Source: Halomonas sp. SpR1 (GTDB taxonomy: Bacteria; Pseudomonadota; Gammaproteobacteria; Pseudomonadales; Halomonadaceae). From it: a stretch of DNA of 34,956 bases. The notes under the pieces were generated by a model. That model worked only from the letters and a program-made list of their open reading frames with translations, was not told the DNA's origin and ran no database searches. The position numbers and the translations under genes are program-made. Positions within the stretch are counted from its first letter, which is position 1. Each line of letters begins with the position of its first letter. The stretch is taken from contig NZ_JAUAMB010000045.1 of the NCBI RefSeq assembly GCF_031010175.1, positions 1-34,956 of the forward strand, in the 5' to 3' direction. This document shows positions 16,084-23,858 of the stretch, in pieces.

Positions 16084-16201
16084 GCGATGACACGCCAATC
16101 CTTATTTCCCGCATTGCATCATGGCCAGTTTAAGGTAAATTAAACTTAATGGGGCTGGTGCAAGCGCCGTGTCTTTTCCTTGTCATCATATGAGGATGGG
16201 T

Positions 16202-17884
16202 ATGCAGGGCTGGCGAAGGATCTTGAAAGTGGGGTGGCTGGGTATTCTGTTAACCATGGCGCTGACAGCGCAGGGAGAGGAGTGCCCCGATTGGCCGGAA
16301 GAGCGTTTAAACCGCGAAAGCCAGGCGCTGGCCGAGCAGGTACGGCGCTGGGACACTGCTTACCACGACGAGGGTGTTGCGCTGATCAATGATGCCCTTT
16401 ACGACCAAGCGGTAGAGCGCCTAACCACTTGGCAGCGCTGCCTGGGCAATGTGCCCGATCATCGCCCGCTGACTCGGGTGACCAGCAGTAACGGCACCCT
16501 GGAGCACCCGGCGGCACAGCGCGGCCTCAATAAAGCCGATGACGAAGGCATCAGGCGCTTTACCAGTCGCCGGGAAGATCTGTGGATTCAGCCCAAAGTC
16601 GACGGTGTGGCGATTACCCTACGCTATGCTGATGGCGAGATGGTCGAAGCCGTTAGCCGCGGCGACGGTGAGCGGGGCCAGGATTGGACAGCCCGTGCCC
16701 GACAGTTGCCTGCCGTTCCCAATACGTTGCCCGAACCGGTTTCTGCGCTACTCCAAGGCGAGTTGTATTGGCGTTTGGACGAGCACGTTCAGTCGCGCTC
16801 ACCCTCTTCTGGTGCCCGGGGCGCCGTGGCAGGTGCCATGGCGCAGTCTTCGCCTGACGCGGCTACCCTTGAGCGTATTGGCCTGTTTGTCTGGGGCTGG
16901 CCTGACGGCCCGCCCGGGATGGAAAACCGCTTAGCCCAACTGAGTGCGCTGGGCTTTGATACCGCCGACTACACCTATCCGTTGGATGAACGCCGTGATG
17001 CCGCTTACTGGCGCGATACCTGGTTCAACGGCCCGCTGCCGTTTGCCACCGATGGCGTGGTGATTAAACAGGCTGAACGCCCCGGCATAAGGCGCTGGTC
17101 ATCGTCGCCGCCGGAGTGGGCCATTGCGTGGAAATACCCGGCCCAGCAGGCGCTGGCGGAAGTGCGCGGCATCGAGTTTCGCATCGGGCGCACCGGGCGA
17201 GTAACGCCGCTGGTATGGCTTAACCCAGTCCTGTTGGAAGGGCGGCGCATTAGCCGTGTTTCATTAGGCTCCTTGGAGCGCTGGGAATCACTGGATGTTC
17301 GTCCCGGCGACCAAGTGGCGATTTCGCTAGCGGGGCTAACGATCCCCCAGTTAAGCGAGGTGGTCTGGCATACTCAAGAGCGCTCGCCGCTGACCCCGCC
17401 GTCCCCCCAGCGCTACCACCTGTTGAGCTGTTTTGAGTTAACTTCCGGTTGCGATAGCCAGTTGCTGGCGCGGCTTACTTACCTGGGCGAGCAGCTAGGC
17501 ATTCAGGGGGTAGGGGAAGGTACCTGGCAGGCGCTGATGGAAGCGGGTGTCGTCACGCAGTTACTCGACTGGCTGGACGTTGAACCCCGCCAGCTGCAAC
17601 AGGCTTACGGCATTGGTGAGGCCACCGCCGACTCGCTAATCGAGCAATTTCAAGTCGCCCGTAGTCAGCCGTTTGCGGCTTGGCTAAGTGCGCTGGGGGC
17701 GCCGCCGGGGAGTGAGGCGGTACGCGGTGATTGGAATGATCTAGCGGGCTACCAGCGTGAACAGTGGCAAGCCGTTCCAGGCGTTGGCCCGGTGCGTGCT
17801 GAGGCGCTAGTAGCGTTTTTCAGTCACCCGGAAGTGCAGCGCATGGCCGCACAGCTTAACCAAGCGGGGGTTGCTGGTTTTTAA
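16202..17884 (+). CDS. ligB: NAD-dependent DNA ligase LigB with signal-like N-terminus
   Basis: 560 residues from the chosen start, exactly the length of E. coli LigB. The nucleotidyltransferase lysine is K132 in QPKVDGVAI; SRGDGERGQDWT, LQGELYWR, FATDGVVIK and AWKYPAQQ match the LigB adenylation and OB domains. Only two cysteines (in LSCFELTSGCD) remain of the LigA zinc finger, and there is no BRCT domain. Helix-hairpin-helix segments (GVGEG, YGIGEATADSL, VPGVGPVRAEAL) end the protein. The first ~24 residues look like a signal peptide (RRILKVGWLGILLTMALTAQG). GAGG lies 6 bases before the ATG at 16202; a GTG at 16169 is less likely. Biological role of LigB is unclear. Confidence 0.92.
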   Translation: MQGWRRILKVGWLGILLTMALTAQGEECPDWPEERLNRESQALAEQVRRWDTAYHDEGVALINDALYDQAVERLTTWQRCLGNVPDHRPLTRVTSSNGTLEHPAAQRGLNKADDEGIRRFTSRREDLWIQPKVDGVAITLRYADGEMVEAVSRGDGERGQDWTARARQLPAVPNTLPEPVSALLQGELYWRLDEHVQSRSPSSGARGAVAGAMAQSSPDAATLERIGLFVWGWPDGPPGMENRLAQLSALGFDTADYTYPLDERRDAAYWRDTWFNGPLPFATDGVVIKQAERPGIRRWSSSPPEWAIAWKYPAQQALAEVRGIEFRIGRTGRVTPLVWLNPVLLEGRRISRVSLGSLERWESLDVRPGDQVAISLAGLTIPQLSEVVWHTQERSPLTPPSPQRYHLLSCFELTSGCDSQLLARLTYLGEQLGIQGVGEGTWQALMEAGVVTQLLDWLDVEPRQLQQAYGIGEATADSLIEQFQVARSQPFAAWLSALGAPPGSEAVRGDWNDLAGYQREQWQAVPGVGPVRAEALVAFFSHPEVQRMAAQLNQAGVAGF

Positions 17885-17908
17885 CGAGTCTATCCATTAG
17901 CTCAAGCA

Positions 17909-18844
17909 CTAACCAAGTCCAGTGAGGCGCAGCATTAAACCGAGATAAAGCGGAATCAGCAGCGGTGCAAGCAGTGTCGTCACCAGCACCGCTAACGCAC
18001 CTTTTTGCGGCTGAATGCCCAGCTCCATGGCGACCACCACCACATTGGAGGCCATGGGAACCACGCCCAATAGCAGCAGCGCTAATGCCAGCTCCGTGGA
18101 AAGTGGCGCGACCCACTGAAGTAGCAAAACGGCCGCTAGCATGACCAATGGCCACATCAGGTAGCGTAGTCCTAAACAGGCGGCCACAAAGCGCGTATCC
18201 CAGGCGGAAAGCGTCACTTGGCTAAGCGTCATACCAATAATCATCATTCCCAGCAGCGTATAGGTGGCAGGGAACACTGACAGCGAACTCATGACCGCAG
18301 CGGGAACAGTGACTTCAAGAGTGCTAAGCAGTAACGCTAACAGGAATGCATAGATAAGCGGTAAGCGAGAAATTTTGATCAAGCTTTCGCGCACCGAAAA
18401 ACGCCCACGTGCGCTGAGGTAAAAGCCCACGGTAAATTCATAAATATTAATCCCCAGCATACAGAACAGGTAAAGGGTGACACCTTCGGGGGGCAGCAAA
18501 ATCAATGCAATCGGCAGGCCAAAATAGCCGGTATTGCCGGTTCCCGAGGAGAATGCCAGCAGCGCGGCTTCCTGCTCACCAAAGCGGTGGCGCGTGATGC
18601 GTTGTACTACCAGTGCCATCAGGCTCGCTAGAATGAATAGCGCTAATGTGAGCAAAAGGTAGCCAGGTGTTGGGCCGCCGTTCATCAGTGCGCGAAAAAT
18701 CGTAAAGGGGGCTATCAGGTACACCAGCAGCGTCGCAATTGGGCGAGGGTCTATTGTTAAGCGCCGGGCGGCTATCCAGCCTAGCCCGACATACCCCAGT
18801 AGCATCAGCAGTGGCCCCATTAAGGCGCTGGGTGCTAAATCCAT
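17909..18844 (-). CDS. AEC-family transporter (auxin efflux carrier/malonate type)
   Basis: 311-residue inner-membrane carrier with about ten hydrophobic segments in two five-helix halves, typical of the AEC family. Seen: LGYVGLGWIAARRL in helix 1, SSGTGNTGYFGLPIALIL in the fourth or fifth helix region (the family's Asn-Gly-Pro stretch), and VVPMASNVVVVAMELG near the end of the second half, followed by ALAVLVTTLLAPLLIPLYLGL. Substrates of bacterial members include malonate and other organic acids; it cannot be decided here. GGGAG lies 5 bases before the ATG at 18844; a longer reading frame adds 12 residues. Convergent with ligB (24 bp apart) and divergent from metF. Confidence 0.88.
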   Translation of the reverse strand: MDLAPSALMGPLLMLLGYVGLGWIAARRLTIDPRPIATLLVYLIAPFTIFRALMNGGPTPGYLLLTLALFILASLMALVVQRITRHRFGEQEAALLAFSSGTGNTGYFGLPIALILLPPEGVTLYLFCMLGINIYEFTVGFYLSARGRFSVRESLIKISRLPLIYAFLLALLLSTLEVTVPAAVMSSLSVFPATYTLLGMMIIGMTLSQVTLSAWDTRFVAACLGLRYLMWPLVMLAAVLLLQWVAPLSTELALALLLLGVVPMASNVVVVAMELGIQPQKGALAVLVTTLLAPLLIPLYLGLMLRLTGLG

Positions 18845-18987
18845 AACGGCTCCCGATAAAATAGTATGAACGGCTAACATGAGCCGAATTAAAGGCCAAG
18901 CGTGGAATCTTTCATTAGCCTCAAAGCGATGGAACAGCGAGAATACCCCAAAACATCATTATTATTAATCACTAATAAGGAAGCCCC

Positions 18988-19830
18988 ATGAGCAGCCACG
19001 AGCATCCGCTAGGTATCAGCTTTGAATTCTTTCCGCCCAGTACCGATGCCGGGCGCGACAAGCTGATCCACGTTCGCGATGAACTGGCCGCCCGCAATCC
19101 GCGCTTTTTTTCGGTGACTTACGGTGCAGGTGGTTCGACCCAGGCGCGTACCCGTCAGGTCGTGCGTGAGGTTAGCGAGAGCGGCATCACGACCGCCCCG
19201 CACCTTTCCTGCATCGGCAGTGAAAAAGCGCAGTTGCGTGACCTGTTGGCGCAGTACCGCGAGGAGGGCGTAGATAGTTTGGTTGCGCTGCGGGGCGATA
19301 TGCCCTCGGGTATGGGAAGCATTGGCGAGCTACGCTATGCCAATGAATTGGTTGAGTTTATTCGTGAAGAAACCGGTGACCACTTTGATATTGCCGTGGC
19401 GGCCTATCCTGAATCTCATCCACAGGCGCCCAACCTTGATAAGGATGTGGAAAACTTCGCGCGTAAAATGAAGGCGGGGGCCAATATGGCGATTACCCAG
19501 TACTTTTTTACTGCCGATGCCTATTTTAACTTCGTCGATAAAGCCCGCTCGCTGGGCGTTGAGCAGCCGATTATTCCCGGCATCATGCCGATTACCAACT
19601 ATACCAAGCTGGCGCGTTTCTCTGACGCCTGCGGTGCTGAGATTCCGCGTTGGATCCGTAAGCAGCTAGAGTCCTACGGCGACGACAGCGAAGCGATTGC
19701 TGCCTTTGGCACCGATGTGGTGAGCCGGCTTTGCCAGCGCCTACTGGATGGCGGAGCGCCAGGTCTACACTTCTACACGCTTAACCAAGCGGCGCCGGTG
19801 CTGAAGATCGTTGATAATCTGACCGATTAA
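18988..19830 (+). CDS. metF: 5,10-methylenetetrahydrofolate reductase
   Basis: 280-residue FAD enzyme reducing methylenetetrahydrofolate to 5-methyltetrahydrofolate for methionine synthesis. Seen: ISFEFFPP at the start (catalytic Glu), FFSVTYGAGGST, HLSCIG, LVALRGD (with the FAD-binding Asp), IAVAAYPESHPQA, KMKAGANMAITQYFF and IIPGIMPITN. Length close to E. coli MetF (296). AAGGAA lies about 7 bases before the ATG. It stands alone; no ahcY gene or SAH riboswitch core sits in the 143 bp upstream. Confidence 0.96.
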   Translation: MSSHEHPLGISFEFFPPSTDAGRDKLIHVRDELAARNPRFFSVTYGAGGSTQARTRQVVREVSESGITTAPHLSCIGSEKAQLRDLLAQYREEGVDSLVALRGDMPSGMGSIGELRYANELVEFIREETGDHFDIAVAAYPESHPQAPNLDKDVENFARKMKAGANMAITQYFFTADAYFNFVDKARSLGVEQPIIPGIMPITNYTKLARFSDACGAEIPRWIRKQLESYGDDSEAIAAFGTDVVSRLCQRLLDGGAPGLHFYTLNQAAPVLKIVDNLTD

Positions 19831-19865
19831 CTGAGTCAGTTTATTTAGCTACCTCGCACTCACTA

Positions 19866-19899
19866 AAAACCCCGCTCAACGGTTGTTGAGCGGGGTTTT
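19866..19899. terminator. Bidirectional terminator between metF and the TRAP operon
   Basis: Perfect 15-bp stem (19866-19880 with 19885-19899, loop GGTT) with A on one side and T on the other, so it can serve both converging transcripts. Confidence 0.92.
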
Positions 19900-19929
19900 C
19901 TACGCTTAGTGATTAGCGTTTTACATCAA

Positions 19930-22131
19930 TCAGCCTGCTTGAGCCGTTTTGTTACCACCGCCATGTAGCTTGCGCTGCATGACGAACAGCACGATACCAA
20001 TCGCAAGGCCAATAACGTCGGTGTAGATACCGCCGTAGATCAAGAACATCGCCCCCACCAGCATCAGCACACGCTGTAAGGCGTTAACGGGCCCAAAGAA
20101 CCACGCCTGCACCATGCCAGAGAGTAAGACAATGCCCAGGGTGGCGGTAACCCCGACGCGGAGAATCTGCATGGCGGAGCCTTCCATCAGCATGGCCGGG
20201 CTGTAGAAGAACATAAACGGCACGATAAAGGCGGCCAAACCAATTTTGAAGGAGGCCACCGAGGTGCCCATGGGATTATCACCAGAGATACCGGCGGCTG
20301 CGTAGGAAGCCAAGGCAACGGGCGGTGTAATCGCCGAGACGACCGCAAAGTAGAACACGAAGAAGTGAGCAATCAGCGGCTCAATGCCGATATTGATCAA
20401 ACCTGGCGCGACCACCGAAGCGGCCACCGCGTAGGCGGCGGTGGTGGGCATGCCCATACCGAGTAGGATGCTAATCAGCATGGCGAACACCAGCGCCAAT
20501 AGTTGGCTCACGCCCGCTAAACCAAGAAGCAGTGACGAGAAGCGCGCGCCCACACCGGTCAGCGAAATCACCCCGACGATTAGGCCCGCGCAGGCACACA
20601 CGGCGATAATCTGAATCGACATGGTGCCCGCTATCTGCAGCGCTTTAAGAATCGCACGCAGGCCCATTTTATTGGGTGACAGCCAGCTAACCACGGCGGC
20701 TGACGCCGTTGCCAAGGTACCAGCACGAATCACCGAGTAGCCCATAAACAGCGCGACAATCAGGATAATAATCGGCGCAAATAGGTAGACCTGCTTGACC
20801 AGCTTCGAGAATAGCGGGATCTCATCTTTGCGCATGCCCCGCATGCCTTTACGGGCGGCTTCAAAGTCGACCATAAAGTAGATTGAGGCAAAATAGAGAA
20901 TCGCCGGAATAACAGCGGCAAGGGCAATCTCGGTATACGGGATACCGGTTACTTCGGCCATGATGAACGCACCTGCACCCATAATCGGCGGCATGATTTG
21001 TCCACCGGTAGAGGCAGCGGCTTCGATCGCGCCCGCACTACGTGCGGGGTAGCCGACTTTCTTCATCAACGGAATGGTCAAAGAGCCGGTGGAAACCACG
21101 TTACCCGCTGACGTGCCGTTAATCATACCCATCAAGCCAGAGGCAAAAATGGCCACCTTGGCGGGGCCACCACGGGCACGGCCTGCGGCGGCAAAGGCAA
21201 AGTTAACGAAGTAGTCGCCGACTTTAGAGGCCTGTAGGAAAGCGGCAAAAATAATGAACAGAATAATATAGGTCGACGACACCGCGGTGGTGGGGCCGAG
21301 GATGCCGGCATCCGTGTACACCTGGCTAAAGAAGCGCTGTAGTGACAGCCCCGGATAGCCTAAAAAGCCCGGTAAATAGGGGCCGGCAAATACGTAGGTC
21401 AGGAAAACCGCGGAGATAACCACCAGGGCTAGACCCGCTACCCGGCGGGTAAGCTCCAAAATCAGCAGAGAGCCCGCAATCGCCGCCCAGGAAATGCCAG
21501 ACGGCGCGAAAGAGGTACCCGTCGACATACGGATATTGGTGTTATAAGCCACCAGCAAATAGCCAGCGCTGGCCAGCGCACAGACCATTAGTACCAGGTC
21601 GGCAGGGTTGAAACGGTGCCGCGCCTGACGATAAAACCATGACAGTACAATTGCCCCCGCCGTGGTCGCCATGAGCGGATAGCCGTAATGCCAGTTTTCA
21701 ACACTCGGGTCGATACGCATGGCACTACCGCTAAGCGTTTGATACATCAAAAAGACTTGCGCCAGGGTATAGGCGGCTGGAATCAGTAGCGCGTAGCTCA
21801 CCCACTTAATCCAGGCAGCTGATGCTTGATGATCGTCGTCGGCAAAGCGGGCGCCGGCAAAGAGCCCGTAACCGAGAATAAGCGCACCGGCAATATGCAC
21901 GATACGAAACGACCAGGTTTCCATCGGATACACGTTGAGTGAGATCAGATGGAAACTTGAGTAAGCGATCGCTAATGCCGCAAATAGCAGGAACTGCCAG
22001 CCCGTAAACAGGCGGCGATTGGGCTCAACAACATCTTCATCGACACCATCGGCAATGGACTCGGGTATCACAGACGTCGCGTGAGCATCATCCTTGAGAT
22101 CATTGGGTTCTTGGTCGGTTTTGTGACTCAT
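19930..22131 (-). CDS. TRAP transporter fused 4TM/12TM permease (DctQM fusion)
   Basis: 733-residue inner-membrane protein that joins the small DctQ-like and large DctM-like subunits, the form paired with TAXI-type binding proteins. After a hydrophilic N-terminus (about 40 residues) come the DctQ-like helices up to about residue 230, then the DctM part with INGTSAGNVVSTGSLTIPLMKKVGY, EAAASTGGQIMPPIMGAGAFIMAE, ILLGMGMPTTAAYAVAASVVAPGL and a second scissor-helix repeat AVVSAITPPVALASYAAAGISG. Uses a Na+ (or H+) gradient to import a carboxylate-like solute. 103 bp after the binding protein gene, with a strong hairpin between. Confidence 0.96.
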   Translation of the reverse strand: MSHKTDQEPNDLKDDAHATSVIPESIADGVDEDVVEPNRRLFTGWQFLLFAALAIAYSSFHLISLNVYPMETWSFRIVHIAGALILGYGLFAGARFADDDHQASAAWIKWVSYALLIPAAYTLAQVFLMYQTLSGSAMRIDPSVENWHYGYPLMATTAGAIVLSWFYRQARHRFNPADLVLMVCALASAGYLLVAYNTNIRMSTGTSFAPSGISWAAIAGSLLILELTRRVAGLALVVISAVFLTYVFAGPYLPGFLGYPGLSLQRFFSQVYTDAGILGPTTAVSSTYIILFIIFAAFLQASKVGDYFVNFAFAAAGRARGGPAKVAIFASGLMGMINGTSAGNVVSTGSLTIPLMKKVGYPARSAGAIEAAASTGGQIMPPIMGAGAFIMAEVTGIPYTEIALAAVIPAILYFASIYFMVDFEAARKGMRGMRKDEIPLFSKLVKQVYLFAPIIILIVALFMGYSVIRAGTLATASAAVVSWLSPNKMGLRAILKALQIAGTMSIQIIAVCACAGLIVGVISLTGVGARFSSLLLGLAGVSQLLALVFAMLISILLGMGMPTTAAYAVAASVVAPGLINIGIEPLIAHFFVFYFAVVSAITPPVALASYAAAGISGDNPMGTSVASFKIGLAAFIVPFMFFYSPAMLMEGSAMQILRVGVTATLGIVLLSGMVQAWFFGPVNALQRVLMLVGAMFLIYGGIYTDVIGLAIGIVLFVMQRKLHGGGNKTAQAG

Positions 22132-22182
22132 TAGAGTTCACCCTCACAGCAAAAGCAGACAAAGGGGTAGTAGCAGCGAAAG

Positions 22183-22215
22183 CTGCCCCGCCCGGCGGGG
22201 CCGGTGACGGGGCAG
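22183..22215 (-). promoter_or_regulatory. Strong intergenic hairpin inside the TRAP operon
   Basis: Outer stem CTGCCCCG/CGGGGCAG (22183-22190 with 22208-22215) encloses a second stem CCGGC/GCCGG (22192-22196 with 22200-22204). There is no T-run, so it looks like a stabiliser or partial attenuator between binding-protein and permease messages rather than a full terminator. Confidence 0.6.
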
Positions 22216-22234
22216 TTAGAACGGGTAAAGTTGC

Positions 22235-23224
22235 TTAGTTGATCATGTCATCAGCAATTTCATAGCCGTTCTCTTCGTACCAGCGTGCAGCGCCGGGGTG
22301 AAACGGCAGCACGGTGTTGTGCTTGATGTTTTCTGGAATGGTGGTTTCAGCACTGCGGTGTACTGAACGCATACGGTCATTGTTTTCCATGGTGGCCTTG
22401 GTGACTTCGTAAACGAAATCTTCCGGTAGGTCGCAGCCTGCAATGGCGAAGTTCCACATGGAAACAGCACGAGCATCTTCTTCCAGCGTGGTATAGGTGC
22501 TGGCAGGAATGGTGAATTCAGCAACCGGGAAGTTTTCCAGCACCGTGGCCAGCTCTTCTTCGTTGAATTCGATGATATTAACGTCAGTCTGTACTTCCAA
22601 CTGACTAACGGCGGGGATTGGAATGCCCGCAGCGAAGGCGACAACGTCTAGCAGGCCATCCTGCAACTGACCACCCAGGTCTGACCAACCGCCGTTACGG
22701 CGATCGAAGTTAACGCCCAGGGTTTCTAAAATGGCCGGGAAGTAGGTGTCGGAGGTTGATGCAGCCGGGCCAAAACCAATCCGGGCGCCATCAGGAATAT
22801 CGGATATTGTCTCAATACCGCTGCTTGACAATGCTGCAATCGAGAACGGCGTCTCGTACATGGGGAACATGGCGCATACATTGTCCATCTTCATGCCAGG
22901 CGCCAGCGGGCTTTCACCTTTAACGGCATCAGACGCGGGGCCCATGGTGGTTAAACCAAATGCCATATCGCCTGTGTGCACGAGCGCCAGGTTTTGAGTG
23001 GGACCGCCGGTGACTTCACCGCCGCCAGATACGCCTAACTCATCGGCAATAAAGTTTGCCCAGCCTGAACCGTAAACGAAGTAGGTGCCGCCTTGGCTAG
23101 CGGTGCCAACAGTGAAGTTATCAGGCCACCCGGAACGGTCTTGAGCCTGGGCGCTGCTGGCGGCGGCGATAAGCAGGGCACTGCTGGCGAGGAGGGTAAA
23201 CGTTTTAGGCATATGTTTGCGCAT
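22235..23224 (-). CDS. TAXI-family TRAP solute-binding protein
   Basis: 329-residue periplasmic binding protein of the TAXI (TRAP-associated extracytoplasmic immunogenic) family. A signal peptide covers residues 1-27 (cleavage likely after SSAQAQ). The mature start FTVGTASQGGTYFVYGSGWANFI is the family signature, followed by GPTQNLALVHTGDMAFGLTT and IPDGARIGFGPAASTS. The C-terminal VLPFHPGAARWYEENG matches the usual TAXI end. Partner of the fused permease downstream. AGGAA lies 9 bases before the ATG. Transcribed from an apparent sigma-54 promoter about 95 bp upstream. Solute unknown; TAXI members are reported for glutamate, 2-oxoglutarate and other acids. Confidence 0.94.
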   Translation of the reverse strand: MRKHMPKTFTLLASSALLIAAASSAQAQDRSGWPDNFTVGTASQGGTYFVYGSGWANFIADELGVSGGGEVTGGPTQNLALVHTGDMAFGLTTMGPASDAVKGESPLAPGMKMDNVCAMFPMYETPFSIAALSSSGIETISDIPDGARIGFGPAASTSDTYFPAILETLGVNFDRRNGGWSDLGGQLQDGLLDVVAFAAGIPIPAVSQLEVQTDVNIIEFNEEELATVLENFPVAEFTIPASTYTTLEEDARAVSMWNFAIAGCDLPEDFVYEVTKATMENNDRMRSVHRSAETTIPENIKHNTVLPFHPGAARWYEENGYEIADDMIN

Positions 23225-23319
23225 GGCGAAAATTCCTAGCTGTTATTGGGGTTATATATTGACGGCCTCTATTCATGCCGTCAGTCGATACTGCGTTAAG
23301 CAGGTATGCCTATATATAA

Positions 23320-23336
23320 CAGCGATAGTCGTGCCA
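23320..23336 (-). promoter_or_regulatory. Sigma-54-type promoter of the TRAP operon
   Basis: Read on the minus strand, TGGCACG-ACTA-TCGC fits the sigma-54 consensus TGGCACG-N4-TTGC with one mismatch and has the required GG-N10-GC spacing (GG at 23335-23334, GC at 23323-23322). It is about 95 bp upstream of the TAXI start. Sigma-54 promoters need an activator such as DctD. Confidence 0.65.
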
Positions 23337-23412
23337 TTTAAAACTTATAACTTTAAAATCAGTTGTTTGTAATTTTTTTATTCAACTTTGGTGGTAAGCC
23401 CTAAGAGCCGAA

Positions 23413-23465
23413 GTGTCCGAGTGTTCGCACGATAATAGCTTTATAGTGTGTGGATAACCGCACAC
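23413..23465 (-). promoter_or_regulatory. Two phased dyads, candidate enhancer sites for a DctD-type activator
   Basis: Dyad A, GTGTGTGG-ATAA-CCGCACAC, spans 23446-23465. Dyad B, GTGTCCGA-GTGT-TCGCACGA, spans 23413-23432 and shares the form GTGT-nn-G-N5-y-CGCAC. Centres are 33 bp apart, about three helix turns, and 85-120 bp upstream of the sigma-54 promoter. The rest of the 319-bp gap between yheV and the TAXI gene is AT-rich without an ORF. Confidence 0.5.
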
Positions 23466-23543
23466 AAATTTTATTTTTCGTTCGCTATCGACCGTGGGGC
23501 GGTGAGCAAAGACTGAACACGCCATCCTTGGCGGCTGGGAGGG

Positions 23544-23795
23544 CTAACGTGAGGGTTTACCGGGATCTAGAATGCGTACGGGTTGGACATCCTGTTGCTT
23601 CTGATCATCGCGTACCTGGTTGACCCGGGTGGTCATTTCGGTAAGCGCGTCTTCCTCGATGGGGAGTTGCTCGAAGAAATCGCAGCTGACGCACTCCCGG
23701 TAGCGAATACCGTTTTGCTCCCAGGCGCGGATACGATCCATCGCCGCGCAGCGGGGGCAGGTCACACCGGCAATAAAGCGTTTAACCGTTGACAT
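23544..23795 (-). CDS. yheV: YheV-family zinc-ribbon protein
   Basis: 83-residue protein of the YheV (DUF2387) family. Two cysteine pairs, CPRC at residues 13-16 and CVSC at about 36-39, form a probable zinc ribbon; the C-terminal third is polar and likely unstructured. The function is unknown. It follows prlC by 63 bp on the same strand, a pairing also seen in Pseudomonas and E. coli relatives, so the two are probably co-transcribed. Confidence 0.88.
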   Translation of the reverse strand: MSTVKRFIAGVTCPRCAAMDRIRAWEQNGIRYRECVSCDFFEQLPIEEDALTEMTTRVNQVRDDQKQQDVQPVRILDPGKPSR

Positions 23796-23858
23796 TACAG
23801 ACTCCTAGCGCGCAGCGCACAAGGCGCTGCGCATGGGAAAAACGTGTTTAAAAATGCC

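Noticed and set aside
18845..18987. SAH or SAM riboswitch before metF
   Set aside because: The region is short and AT-rich with no matching core or strong stems.
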